DNA of 64,000 bases from assembly GCA_052139695.1 (NCBI GenBank), contig JBKQWF010000306.1, positions 1 to 64,000 on the forward strand, read 5' to 3'. The notes below the pieces were generated by a model. The model was not told the DNA's origin and ran no database searches. It worked only from the letters and a program-made list of their open reading frames with translations. Position numbers and translations under genes: made by a program. This document shows positions 52,994 to 64,000 of this stretch, one piece after another. This stretch comes from PLGF01 sp052139695. Its GTDB lineage: Bacteria; Verrucomicrobiota; Verrucomicrobiia; Limisphaerales; Palsa-1400. Position 1 is the stretch's first letter, and the number at the start of each line of letters is the position of its first letter.

Positions 52994-53564
52994 TTTTTCC
53001 TTGCCGGCGTTGCCGACTCTATGCTGCGCGCCGTGCTTTGTTCCATTTCTATCGCGTCCCCCGCGCCAAAGCAATTCTCGATTCTGAAAGCGAGATTGGA
53101 GGGCATGGAGGTGCGCATCTCACCGTGTAGGCCGCGCCGTAGGCGCGACGATTAAGGTGCATCGAATTCTTTCCGCCGAGATCGGCGAGTTCAGATACAT
53201 GACTTCGCTATACTGGGTTTCCCATCCAACAGTTGTGGTGTTTTTTGGCTATTAAGCAGCCCGTCCTTTGCACCGATAAGCTCCCTATGCAACGACGGGC
53301 CGCGGCGGCATGCTATGAAACGCCTGGATTTCGTGGAGGGACGCTTGATGGGATGTTTGCCGCGCAGCGGAACAGTCTCGGATGGCGTGCCTTTCATTTC
53401 GGCTTCTCCACGGGCCAGAGTCCGCCGCTGGCTCGCCACTCGTCCTGGATCTTAAAATGAGAATAATTCTTTCGCCATTGTTGGCCGCGCCAGACTTAAC
53501 AACGCGGAAAAACTTGACCGAGTGTGATTCAGAGTTACCCCAACGAATTTACGCCCTAAACAAA
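52994..53564. other. Gene-free stretch before the giant repeat protein
   Basis: 571 bases between divergent genes. A small CGCGCC-GTA-GGCGCG hairpin lies near 53132-53147. Short frames (for example 53233-53460) show no family features. It must hold promoters for both the isomerase gene and the giant gene, but I see no clear consensus. Confidence 0.45.
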
Positions 53565-54082
53565 ATGCAAAAAGCATCGCGGCGCCTGCTCCAGGCCATT
53601 ACCCCAATCATCCTCGGTTTGGGCGCCTTGCTGGGCGTCTCCAAACTAGACGCCCAGACCCTGACCGTGACTACGTTGCACCGCTTCAGCGGGACTGACG
53701 GCAGCATTCCGTACTACGGGCTGACTCAGGCCGGGGGCGGGGTCATGTACGGCGCGTGTTACGGAGTCTATGGGACTACCGGTGGCACGGTCTTCAAGTA
53801 TCAGACTAACGGCACGTACACGCTGCTGCACACGTTTAATGCGCCAGAATCGGGGTCGGCCTACAACACCGGCGGGGCCAATCCGTTAGACGGCCCGATC
53901 ATCGCCACCGACGGCTTATTGTACGGATGCACGGCCGAAGGCGGCACCGGAGCGTACGGCGTGGTGTACTCCATGACGACCAACGGTTCGAATTACTCGT
54001 TGCTCTTCCAGGCCACCGCGACGGAAACGGGAGTTGAGTATCAATCGGCCGGGATCGTGCAGGGGAGCGACGGTTACCTATA

Positions 54083-54126
54083 TGGGTCGGGCGACTCGGA
54101 CGGATGGGTCGGGCGACTCGGACGGA
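54083..54126 (+). repeat. 22-bp tandem duplication causing a frameshift
   Basis: Two identical 22-base units (54083-54104 and 54105-54126; each starts TGGGTCGGGCGACTCGG). Twenty-two is not a multiple of three, so the second copy shifts the frame from GSGDSDG to GWVGRLGRNQ-stop. One copy would read GSGDSDGINNWDSQIYKI without interruption. Confidence 0.9.
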
Positions 54127-56759
54127 ATCAATAATTGGGATTCGCAGATATATAAGATAGACAGGAACGGCAACAATTATGCCAACCTGCACTTTTTCAC
54201 CTACACCGCCGGCGGCATTGATTATAATCCGCTGCTGCCGGGACGCAATGGCAATCTCTACGGGGTGACCGGCGGCGACGCTTTCGAGGGCGACCCCAAT
54301 AATCTCGGGACGGTGTTCATGCTGACGCCGAGCGGAACCTACACCGACTTGCGCGACCTGTCCGGGAGCGATGGCACCAACCCCGACAGTGGCTTGATCG
54401 AGGACACCACCGGTCACCTCTATGGGACGGCGGCGCAAGGCGGCGCTTACACTGGCAACGGCGGGGGAACGGCCTTCAGTATTGGCACGAATGGACAAGA
54501 TTTCACCGTCATTCACAATTTCGGCAACGGCCACGACGGCGCCGTCCCCTCCGGGCGACTGCTCCTGGCCAGTGATGGCTACCTATACGGCACGACGATT
54601 CAAGGAGGGACGAATGGGTATGGCACAATTTTCCGGATGGCGACCAACGGCAGCAATTACAAGGAGATTTACGCCTTCACTGGAAATGTCGGCGCCAGCG
54701 GCGACCATGGCTATCCCAACGGATGCCTGAGTCAGTCGAGCGCAGGCGTCATTTACGGGATGACTAGCGACACCGATTACGACTATGATCCGGCCATCGG
54801 CAACGGGACGATCTTCTCTTTGACGGGGGTCGCCACGGCGGGAGCGACCATTCAAAGCGTCACTTCCTCACCCACCGCCAACGATTACAAGACGGGTACC
54901 ACCGTGCGGATCACGATCACTTTTAGCGCGGCGGTCACCGTCACGGGAACGCCGCAACTAGCCTTGTCCGATGGCGGAACGGCAAACTACGCGAGCGGAA
55001 GCGGGACTGCGACTCTGACCTTCGATTACGTCGTCTCTTCGGGCGACAACAGCCAGCACCTGGACTATGCCTCGACCTCCGCGCTCAGTTTGAATGGAGG
55101 CACCATTGACTCCAGCGGATCGCCAGCGACCCTGACGCTGCCTGCGCCGGGAGCGGCCGGTTCCCTGAGCGCCGATACAACGATTATCATCGATACCGTT
55201 GCTCCGGTAGTGACCATCGGCGCGCCTAGCGTTTTGCTCACCAAAAACGGCCCGGCAGCCTTTACGGTGACGTGGTCGGACACAAATTTGAAGACGTCGA
55301 GCATTGCCTTGTCAGCCCTCACGGTGTACGAAAACCTAAACAAAACCGGGACGGCTGCGTTCGGCGAGATCTCGGTGACGTCCTTAACAAATAATTACCA
55401 GGGGTCGGGCAACACAGTTTGCCAAGTGATTCTCAGCAGTCTAAGCGGTACTGGCACGATTGGATTCACGATTCCGACCGGCTCCGCCGAGGACCTGGCG
55501 ACCAACAGCGCAAGCTCGGCCACCAGCCAGACCTTCGCCGTGGACAACACACCACCCACGGTTACAATCAGCCCGCCCTCGGTGACGACCGCCACCATCG
55601 GTGGGTCGGTAAGCTACACTGTCAGCTATTTCAGCACCAATTTTGCGAGCGCCACCCTAACAGCGGCTAATATCACCCTGACGAACCCGGCGGTAACCGG
55701 AACGATCACAGTGACGCCAAATAACTCGACCAACTTTACTGCGACCGTTGCCAATCTGGCGGGAGGCGGCGCGCAGGCGATGCAAATCGCGGCCGGGACA
55801 GCGACGGATACGCTGGGGAACAGTTCGGCGGCGGCGGGTCCCAGCGCCAGTTTTGCCATCACTCCGACCGTGACCGGGATCAGCCCGACATTGGGCCCTG
55901 CTACGGGAAGCACGTCCGTCACCATCACCGGCACCGGTTTCGCCTCCGGCGCCACAGTCAGGTTTGGCACCACCGTCGCCACAGGCGTGACGGTGGTTAA
56001 TTCGACGACGATCACCGCCACGTCGCCGACAGGCCCAGGGTTAGTGGATGTAACGGTAACGGTGGGCAGTCAAACCAGCGCGACCAGCCCCGCTGACCAG
56101 TTCACTTATCTGCAAGCACCGACAGTAACCGGGATCAGCCCGACCGTTGGCCCGGCAGCGGGAGGCACGTCCGTCACCATTGCTGGCACAAGCTTCACCG
56201 GGGCCACCACAGTCAAGTTCGGGACCGCCGTTGCCACTAGTCTTACGGTGGTTAGTCCGACCCAGATCACCGCCATATCGCCGGCGGGTGCTGGAACGGC
56301 GGATGTGACCGTGACGGCAGGAGGTCAAACCAGCGCGACGAGTGCCGCCGACCAATTCACTTACACCCCGAACGTGACGGGAATCAGCCCAGCGAGCGGC
56401 GTCACATTGGGAGATACGTTTGTCACCATCACCGGGACAGGTTTCGCCACTGGCGCCACGGTCATGTTTGGCGCCACCGCGGCCACGAGCGTGACTGTGG
56501 CCAACCCGACGACGATCACCGCCGTATCGCCAGCGGGCACCGGCACGGTGGATGTGACGGTGACGGCAGACAGCCAAACCAGTGCGACCGGTGCCGCCGA
56601 CCAGTTCACTTATACGGCGCCGCCAAATTTTGACCTCTACGTCGGCAATTTTGACAACAACACGATTTCCACCGTCTCTTCCAACGGAACCGTTTCGACC
56701 TTTGTTCCCAACACCAACGGGTTAAACTTCCCGAAGGGACTGGCCCTTGACAGCGCTGG

Positions 56760-57190
56760 CAATCTCTACGTCGCCAATTTTGGCAGCAACACAATTTCGG
56801 AAGTGACGCCCGGAGGCACGGTTTCGGCCTTTGCCAGCGGCTTAAGCCAACCGGCAGGACTGGCCTTTGACAGCGCCGGCAATCTCTACGTCGCCAATTT
56901 TGGCAGCGACACAATTTCGGAAGTGACGCCCGGAGGCACGGTTTCGACCTTTGCCAGCGGCTTAAGCCAACCGGCAGGACTGGCCTTTGACAGCGCTGGC
57001 AATCTCTACGTCGCCAATTTTGGCAGCGGCACAATTTCGAAAGTGACGCCCGGGGGCGCGGTTTCGACCTTTGTCAGTGGGTTAAGCGGACCGCTCGGCC
57101 TGGCCATTGGCGCCGGTGACAATCTCTACGTCGCCAATTTTAACAGCGGCACAATTTCGAAAGTGACGCCCAGTGGTGCGGTCTCGACTT
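56760..57190 (+). repeat. 120-bp tandem repeats (NHL-like blades)
   Basis: AATCTCTACGTCGCCAATTT recurs at 56761, 56881, 57001 and 57121, exactly 120 bases apart, encoding NLYVANF plus the next blade. The first three units are nearly identical, the fourth more diverged. Confidence 0.85.
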
Positions 57191-57599
57191 TTGCGACGGG
57201 CCTGAATTCGCCATTTTATATTGCGATCGGTGCGCCGCCGCCCATCGTCGTCACTTCTGTCTCTTCCTCGCCCGCCGCCGCCTTTTATATTGCGGGGGAG
57301 ACCGTGCCGATCACCATCACGTTTAGCGCGGCTGTCACCGTCACGGGAACGCCGCAACTAGCCTTGTCCGATGGCGGAACGGCGGACTATGTGAGCGGGA
57401 GCGGCACCGCGATTCTGACGTTCGATTACGTCGTCTCCGCTGGGGACAATACCCAAAACCTCGATTACGCCTCGACGGGCGCGCTCACTCTGAACGGAGG
57501 AACAATTGAATTAAGTGGGACGCCGGCGACCCTGACACTGCCTACCCCGGGAGCGGCCGGTTCCCTGCGTGCCCATGCGACGATTGTCATCGACACCGT

Positions 57600-60500
57600 T
57601 GCTCCCGTGGCGACGATCGGCGCACCTAGCGTCTCGCTCACCAAGAGCGGTCCTGTCACTTTCCTGGTCACCTGGTCGGATGAAAATTTGAAGGATTCAA
57701 GCATTAGCTTGACGGCCCTTGACGTGTTCGAAAACCTGAACAAGACGGGGACGGCTGCGTTTGGCTCGATCTCATTGACAGCCGTGACCAACTTAGGTTC
57801 CACCGCCACTGCGCAAGTGATCTTCGCCTCCCTCTCCGGCACCGGCACGATCGGATTCACCATCCCGGCGGGCTCAGCCTCGGACCTCGCGGGCAACAGC
57901 GCGGGATCGGACACCAGCCAGACCTTTAACGTGGACAATACCCAACCCACCGTAGCAATCAGCGCCCCCTCCGTAGCCATCACCAATGGCGGATCGGTCA
58001 CCTACACGGTGACCTTCAGCGACCCGTACCTTTCCGGCAGTTCGCTCCTCGCCGCGTCCGTCACCATCAGCCAGACCGGCACGGCGGCGGCCGCCTCCAT
58101 CACGGTCACGCCCGGCAGCGGCAATAGCACCAGCACCAATTATCTCGTCACGCTTTCTGGCCTCTCGGGCCATGGAACGTTGGATATCAATATTCCGGCC
58201 GGAGCGGCCACCGACACCCCTGGCAATACCAGCGCCGCAGCAGCCAGCGGAACTTTTGTCGTCGATACCACTCTGCCCACCGTCTCCTTCACCGCCCCTT
58301 CGGTAGCCATCACCAATGGCGGGTCGATCACCTACACGGTGACCTTCACCGACCACTACCTTTCCGGCAGTTCCTTGCCGTCCGCGTCCGTCACGACTAG
58401 CCAGACCGGCACGGCCGCTGCCGCGAGTATTGTGGTGGCACCTGGCACCGGCACGACCATCAGCACTAACTACCTGGTCACCCTCTCGGGTCTGTCGGGC
58501 AATGGAACCCTCGACATCAACATTCCGGCCGGAGCCGCCACAGACACGGCCGGGAACAACAGCGCGGCGGCCACGAGCGGGACCTTTATTGTGGATACGA
58601 CCCTGCCAACGGTCACCTTTAGCGCGCCCTCGGTCGCTATAACCAACGGCGGGTCGGTCACCTACACGGTGACCTTCACCGATCCTTACCTTTCCGGCAG
58701 TTCCCTGCTGTCCGCGTCCCTCACGACCGGCCAGGCCGGGACAGCCGCCGCCACGAGTATTGTCGTCACGCCCGGCACCGGCACAACCACCAGCACCAAC
58801 TACCTGGTCACCCTCTCGGGTCTGTCGGGCAATGGAACCCTCGACATCAACATTCCGGCCGGAGCCGCCACGGACACGGCCGGGAACAACAGCGCGGCCG
58901 CCGTCAGCGGAACTTTCATCGTCGATACCACCTTGCCGACGGTGGCAATCAGCGCGCCTTCCGAGTCGATCACCAACGGCGGATCAGTCAGTTACATGGT
59001 GACCTTCAGCGATCCCTACCTGTCCGGCAGCGCCTTGCTGCCGCTGTCCATCGCGACCAACAGCACCGGCACCGCCTCGCTCACCAATATCGCGGTCACC
59101 CCCGGCACCGGGACGGCCACGAGCACCAATTATCTGGTCACGCTTTCCGGTTTGGCGGGCAACGGAACGATCGGCATCACCATCCCGGCCGGGGCGGCCT
59201 TCGACACTGCGGGAAACAGCAGCGCGGCAGCCGTCAGCGGGACCTTCACCGTCGATACGACCCTGCCGCCGGTGACGATCAGCGCGCCGTCGGTAGCGGT
59301 GACCAACAGCGGATCGGTCAGCTACACCGTAACGTTCAGCGCTCCCTACCTGTCCGGCAGCGCCTTGCCGCCGCTGGCCATCGCGACCAACAGCACCGGC
59401 ACCGCCTCGCTCACCAATATCGCGGTCACGCCCGGTGCCGGGACGGCCACGAGCACCAATTATCTGGTCACCCTTTCCGGTTTGGCGGGCAACGGAACGA
59501 TCGGCATCACCATCCCGGCTGGGGCGGCCTTCGACGCGGCGGGGAACGGCAATGCGGCCGCCGCCAGCGGAACCTTCACCGTGGACACGACTCTGCCCAC
59601 GGTCACCTTCAGCGCGCCGTCGGTAGCGGTGACCAACAGCGGATCGGTCAGCTACACCGTAACGTTCAGCGCTCCCTACCTGTCCGGCAGCGCCTTGCTG
59701 CCGCTGGCCATCGCGACCAACAGCACCGGCACCGCCTCGCTCACCAATATCGCGGTCACGCCCGGTGCCGGGACGGCCACGAGCACCAATTATCTGGTCA
59801 CGCTTTCCGGTTTGGCGGGCAACGGAACGATCGGCATCACCATCCCGGCCGGGGCGGCCTTCGACACTGCGGGAAACAGCAGCGCGGCGGCCGTCAGCGG
59901 GACCTTTATCGTCGATACTACGCCCATGGTAACGATCAGTTGGCCGTCAGTGGCGATCACTAACAGCGGGTCGGTCAGTTACACAGTAACGTTCAGCGAC
60001 ACATTTCTGGCCGGAAGTGCGGTGTCCCCCGCCGCCATCACGATCAACCGCACCGGGACGGCGACGATCACGAATATCGGGGTGACACCGGAGAGCAGCA
60101 CGGCGACCACCGAAATTTATCTTGTTACACTCTCAGGCCTGGCGGGCAACGGCACACTGGGCATCGGCATACCGGCCGGAGCAGGCTGGAACACGATCGG
60201 GAACAGCAGTGCGGCAATGGCCAGCGCGACGTTTGCCATCGATACGACCCCGCCCACAGTGTTCATCAGCGCGCCGTCCGAAGCGGTCACCAACAGCGGA
60301 TCAGTCAGCTACACGGTAACGTTCAGCGATCCTTACCTGGCCCGTAGCGCATTGTCGCCTTTGGCCATTACGGCCAATCATACCGGGACGGCCAGCCTTA
60401 CTAACATCGCGGTGACGCTCGGCAACGGAACGCCGACCAACCCCAACTATCTAGTCACGCTCTCAGGCCTGGCGGGCAACGGCACACTGGGGATTGTCAT

Positions 60501-61550
60501 CCCGGCCGGGGCCGCCTTTGACACGGCGGGGAACAGCAATACAGCGGCCGTCAGCGGAGCCTTCTCTGTGGACACAACCCCGCCCACAGTGTTCATCAGC
60601 GCGCCGTCGGTAGCGATCACCAACAGCGGATCAGTCAGCTACACGGTAACGATTAACGACGAATACCTGGCCGGCAGTGCGTTGACACCTTCGGCCATCA
60701 CGGCCAACCGCACCGGAACGGCGACCATCACCAACCTCACCGTGACCCCCGGAACAGGCACGGCCACGAGCAGGAACTATCTGGTCACGCTCTCCGGCTT
60801 GGCGGGCTATGGAACACTGGGGATCACCATCCCCGCCGGCGCGGCCTTTGACGTGACCGGGAACAGTAGCGCGGCGGCGACGAGCGGGACGTTCGAGGTG
60901 GACACGATGCCGCCGACGGTGACGATCAGCGCGCCGTCCGAGGCCATCACCAACGGCGGGGCAGTCAGTTATACGGTGACGTTCAGCGACCCATGCCTGA
61001 CCAGGTGCCTCTTGACGCCTTTGACCGTCGCGACCAATGGCACGGGGACGGCAACATGCACCAACCTGGCGGTGACACCCGGCACCGGGACGGCAACATG
61101 CACGAACTACCTGGTCACACTCTCCGGGTTGGCGGGGAACGGAGCACTGGGCGTCGCCATCCCGGCCGGGGCGGCCTTAGATATGGCCGGGAATAGCAAC
61201 GCGGCGGCCGTCAGCGGGACATTTATAGTTGATACCACCCCGCCGGCCGTGGCGATCAGCGCGCCGTCGGTGTGGATTACCAATGGTGGGTCAGTCAATT
61301 TCACAGTGACTTTCACTGACCCAAATCTGGCCGGAAGCGTCTTCACGCCCTCGGCGATTACGAGCCAGTCTACTGGAACAGCGACGAACATGAACATCGT
61401 GGTAACGCCCGGCACAGGCACGGCGACGAGCACGAACTACCTTGTCACTCTCTCTGGCCTGTCGGGCAACGGGACGCTGGGGATCGCGATACCGCCCGGG
61501 ACCCTGTTTGACGCGGCCGGGAACAGCAACGCGACAGCCGCCAGCGGGCA
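57600..61550 (+). repeat. Array of 12 Ig-like coding repeats (~330 bp each)
   Basis: Each unit encodes PTVxISAPSxAxTNxGSVxYTVTFxDPYL...NYLVTLSGLxGNGTxxxxIPAGAAxDTAGNxxAAA. The units around 59281 and 59611 are offset by exactly 330 bases and differ at only a few positions over ~250 bases, consistent with recent duplication or gene conversion. Confidence 0.85.
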
Positions 61551-61911
61551 GTTTCAGGTGTCCACGACATTTCCGTTCTTTGGCGGCCTTCCCTCACCAG
61601 CCGGGTCGGCTTCCCCTATGATCCTCACGGTCGGCGGCGAGGTCGGCGAGCCGTTCATTATAGAAGTGTCGAGCGATCTCTCCAACTGGACAGTCCTAAC
61701 GAACATCACGTTGACAACCAGTTCGACATCGTTCTTCGACCCAAGCACCGTCGTGCCCGCGAATCGGTATTATCGAGCTGTGCCACAGCCTTAAGCCGCG
61801 TTCACTTTCCGGACGGAGTGACGCAGCCTTGCTCCGCACCCGCGGGGGGGCCGGGGGGCCGGTCCTCTTGAATCTCGCGGTAATTCGGGTTAGGCTACCC
61901 AAGTCAAATTC

Positions 61912-62991
61912 TTGAACTCAACGCGCGCACTGCAAGGGACATGGTTTAAGCCGGTGGGCTGGGTTTTTGCCTTCCTGGCGATGGCTTCGGCTTGGCAAGC
62001 GCACTCGCAACCTGCTCCCCATGTCGTTGTTCCCGCCACGCTGGCCATGCCTGCGCCGGCGCCGGATCGAAGCGGCGAGCTGCCGGTGGTGTTCCGCCGC
62101 GAAGGTCCCATTTCGATCGACGATCTGCGCGCCATCCAACAGCAAGTTGAGACACTGGTTCCCAAAATCTCCCCGGCCGTAGTGGCTGTCGAACTAAACT
62201 CGGATAGCGGCCACGGCATTGTCGCCAGCGGCAGCGGGGTCGTTATTTCCGCGGACGGTTTGGTGCTGACGGCGGGGCATGTTTGCGAAAGCACGAATCG
62301 AAATGTCCGTTTCGAGTTTCCTAATGGCAAAGTGGCCCACGGCAAAACTCTGGGTTTGGATGAGGACGCCGACACCGGGCTGATGAGGATTACGGATGCC
62401 GGGCCCTGGCCCTTTGCGCCCCTGGCCAACTTGCGGGAGGCGAGTTTGGGAGAGTGGGTGCTGGCTTTGGGGCATCCGGGAGGATTCGATTCAAAACGGT
62501 CGCTCGTCGTGCGCCTCGGCCGCGTGGTCAGCGTCGCGCCGGGGATTTTGCAAACCGATTGCACCATCAGCCCCGGCGACTCCGGCGGTCCGCTCTTTGA
62601 CATTCAGGGGCGGGTTATCGGCATCCATACCGCCATCAGCAGTTCCATGTCGGAGAATTTTCATGTGCCTATCACCGAGTTTTACGATACCTGGCAGGAA
62701 CTGGCCGGAACGCCGGTCCCCGTAATGGCGGTCAGCCGCCCCTCGGCCTACTGCGGAGCCCGCGCGGTCAACGCCGCGGAGGGTTGCCGTCTCAGCGCCA
62801 TTGACAAAGACAGCCCTGCCGCCAAAGCCGGATTGAAGGTGGACGATATCATCTTGAAGATTGAGGATCGCACCATCGTGGCAGCGGCGTCGTTCGAGCG
62901 CTGGATGGTGGAAGCCAGCCCCGGTCAAACATTGAAGCTGCAAATCAAGCGCGGCGGCAAGCTGCGCACGGTTAAGCTGAAACTGGAATGA
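61912..62991 (+). CDS. Trypsin-like serine protease with PDZ domain (DegP/HtrA-like)
   Basis: Exported protease of 359 residues. The catalytic triad is complete: His in VLTAGHVCE, Asp in DADTGLMRI, Ser in PGDSGGPLFD. A C-terminal PDZ domain follows (SAIDKDSPAAKAGLKVDDIILKIEDRTIV). Start is TTG 61912, needed to include the hydrophobic signal (WVFAFLAMASAWQAHSQ). It overlaps the next gene by four bases. Members degrade or monitor misfolded envelope proteins. Confidence 0.88.
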   Translation: MNSTRALQGTWFKPVGWVFAFLAMASAWQAHSQPAPHVVVPATLAMPAPAPDRSGELPVVFRREGPISIDDLRAIQQQVETLVPKISPAVVAVELNSDSGHGIVASGSGVVISADGLVLTAGHVCESTNRNVRFEFPNGKVAHGKTLGLDEDADTGLMRITDAGPWPFAPLANLREASLGEWVLALGHPGGFDSKRSLVVRLGRVVSVAPGILQTDCTISPGDSGGPLFDIQGRVIGIHTAISSSMSENFHVPITEFYDTWQELAGTPVPVMAVSRPSAYCGARAVNAAEGCRLSAIDKDSPAAKAGLKVDDIILKIEDRTIVAAASFERWMVEASPGQTLKLQIKRGGKLRTVKLKLE

Positions 62992-63998
62992 AATCGCGGG
63001 TTTTTACTTTGTTATTCCTGATGGCCGTTGCGCTTTTCTGGGGAACGCAAACCGTCCCGGCCCAGGATGATTCCTATCCGATGTTGCCGCGCTCCCGTTT
63101 CCTCAGCGGCGCGGAAGTTTTGACGGCCTTTTCCCCTGTCTCAGCAGGGGCCACCAATTCCATCGTGGAAGTCAACGTCGATGGGGACGCCGTCGCCCTG
63201 GGCACGGTGGTCGATGCGGAGGGGCTGGTCTTGACCAAAGCGAGCGAGATCAAGCCGGGCAAATTGACGTGCTGGCTGGCGTCGGGACAGGAAGTTCCAG
63301 CCGTCCAGCTCGGGGCCGATGACGATGAGGACATCGCCTTGCTGCGCGTGGGAGCGGAAGGATTGAAGCCGGTGCGCTGGTCAACAGGAAAAGCCGTGCT
63401 CGGGCAATGGGCCATCACCCCCGCCCTGGCGGATACGCCCCAGGCCGTCGGCATCATCAGCGCCCTGCCGCGGAGAATCCAGCCGGAACGGGCGTTTATT
63501 GGCGTGAGATGGTCCCCGGATCTCTCCGAGCCAAAAGTCGCGGGAGTCATGCCCGGGCTGGGCGCGGAAAAAGCCGGCATCAAGCCGGGCGACGTCATTG
63601 TGGCCGTCAACAATGAGTTGGTCACAACGGTCACCCGGGTCTCGGAAATCCTCCAGACGATGCGCGAGGGCCAGACGGTCCGGCTCAAGCTGGAGCGTGA
63701 CGGCGAGCGCTTCGAGGTGAATATCAAATTAATGGTCCTGGGCTGGGAAGAATATGCTTTGCGCCGCAGCACGCGCATGGCAGGCGACACCAGCCGGCGC
63801 GCGGAAGGCTTCGACCAAGTCATCGAGCACGACACCGTCATTCCGCCCTGGCTCTGCGGCGGCCCGCTCATGAACCTCGATGGCGAGGCCCTGGGAATCA
63901 ATATCGCGCGGGCCAGCCGGGTGGCAACTTACGCGCTGCCCGCGGATTTAGTCAAAAAGATACTCGCCTCTCTCAAACCCGCTTCCACGAGCCCATAG
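62988..63998 (+). CDS. Protease-like protein with inserted PDZ domain and CGGP in place of the catalytic Ser
   Basis: 336 residues with a signal peptide (MKSRVFTLLFLMAVALFWGTQTVPAQ). The S1C beta-barrel begins normally, but the position of the catalytic His reads VLTKASEI (His lost). After the Asp region (DDDEDIALLRV) and GIISALPRRI, a PDZ domain is inserted (PGLGAEKAGIKPGDVIVAVNN), and only then comes the Ser-region equivalent IPPWLCGGPLMNLDGEALGIN, with Cys where DegP has Ser. So normal triad chemistry is absent; it may be a binding or regulatory partner of the upstream protease, with which it is translationally coupled (ATGA). Similar architectures occur in Planctomycetes. The stop lies two bases before the window end. 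Confidence 0.8.
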   Translation: MKSRVFTLLFLMAVALFWGTQTVPAQDDSYPMLPRSRFLSGAEVLTAFSPVSAGATNSIVEVNVDGDAVALGTVVDAEGLVLTKASEIKPGKLTCWLASGQEVPAVQLGADDDEDIALLRVGAEGLKPVRWSTGKAVLGQWAITPALADTPQAVGIISALPRRIQPERAFIGVRWSPDLSEPKVAGVMPGLGAEKAGIKPGDVIVAVNNELVTTVTRVSEILQTMREGQTVRLKLERDGERFEVNIKLMVLGWEEYALRRSTRMAGDTSRRAEGFDQVIEHDTVIPPWLCGGPLMNLDGEALGINIARASRVATYALPADLVKKILASLKPASTSP

Positions 63999-64000
63999 GC

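Larger units (their letters stand above)
53565..61794 (+). pseudogene. Giant exported GloVer/IPT/NHL/Ig-like repeat protein, interrupted by a 22-bp duplication
   Basis: Signal peptide MQKASRRLLQAITPIILGLGALLGVSKLDAQ from ATG 53565. First come GloVer repeats (TIGR03803-like: DGYLYGTTIQGG...GTIFRM), then an Ig-like/SwmB-like part, three IPT/TIG domains (VTGISPxxGxxxG), four NHL-type repeats on a 120-bp period (NLYVANFGSNTISEVTPGGTVS), a second SwmB-like domain, and 12 Ig-like repeats of ~110 residues. The last ~70 residues match a verrucomicrobial C-terminal sorting-like tail (FIIEVSSDLSNWTVL...RYYRAVPQP). The frame breaks at 54083-54126, where 22 bases occur twice in tandem. Downstream the frame runs to 61794. 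Removing one copy gives a single 2,735-residue protein. As given, translation from 53565 stops at 54134. Likely a surface adhesin or carbohydrate-binding scaffold; function unproven. Confidence 0.8.

Noticed and set aside
53233..53460. 75-residue frame upstream of the giant gene
   Set aside because: No recognisable features, Arg/Phe-rich, and no ribosome binding site; left as part of a gene-free region.
57600..61550. CRISPR-like regular repeats
   Set aside because: Repeats are 330 bp, in frame and protein-coding, with no short repeat-spacer structure.

Overview
The window reads as a chromosomal segment of a GC-rich bacterium of the Verrucomicrobia, most likely the Pedosphaera/Limisphaera side (subdivision 3). 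The evidence is the gene content: a giant exported protein with Gloeobacter/Verrucomicrobia-type (GloVer) repeats, an SGNH esterase fused to a DUF1080 domain, Tat-exported Gfo/Idh/MocA oxidoreductases with a TIM-barrel epimerase, a pseudopilin with an FTLIEL leader, and a serine-protease-like protein with an inserted PDZ domain and a CGGP motif. This placement is inference from families, not from a marker-gene tree. I see no rRNA, tRNA, CRISPR array, transposase or phage genes.

Layout. 0-3.2 kb: secreted polysaccharide-acting enzymes (GH5 with CBM; SGNH-DUF1080). 3.2-4.4 kb: a frameshifted pseudopilin gene and a patch of dispersed palindromic repeats. 4.4-13.1 kb: two divergent large sensor kinases. 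13.2-15.5 kb: M50 membrane protease and argJ. 15.8-21.9 kb: mnmG, dnaK, groES, groEL; mnmG carries a perfect parS-like palindrome. 22-25.6 kb: a NifS-like protein lacking the PLP lysine, an Rrf2/IscR-like regulator, proB and mazG. 25.6-28.5 kb: a Type IIG restriction-modification gene with a one-base frameshift. 28.8-31.3 kb: small membrane protein, YVTN beta-propeller, and a ceramidase-like membrane hydrolase. 31.2-34.1 kb: rpe and ftsH. 34.3-39.5 kb: two large glycosyltransferase-like membrane proteins and a lipoprotein. 39.7-40.4 kb: an AbrB/VapC-type toxin-antitoxin pair. 40.7-42.5 kb: oxidoreductase and cupin. 42.7-45.5 kb: a controlled Type II restriction-modification system (C protein, nuclease, methyltransferase) with candidate operators. 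45.6-50.7 kb: a tight six-gene operon joining a polar amino-acid ABC transporter to a 4-mercaptohistidine (ovothiol-type) N-methyltransferase, an M29 aminopeptidase and a PHP phosphatase. 50.8-53 kb: second Gfo/Idh oxidoreductase and a TIM-barrel isomerase. 53.5-61.8 kb: the giant repeat protein, broken by a 22-bp tandem duplication. 61.9-64 kb: an active-looking trypsin/PDZ protease overlapping a catalytically altered paralogue.

The most notable observations are the parS-like site inside mnmG, the 22-bp duplication whose removal restores one 2,735-codon reading frame, the lysine-less cysteine-desulfurase homologue beside an IscR-like regulator, the thiohistidine-linked transporter operon, and matched operator-like palindromes in front of both arms of the Type II restriction system. 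Three genes carry frame disruptions, so sequence or assembly error must be excluded for each.
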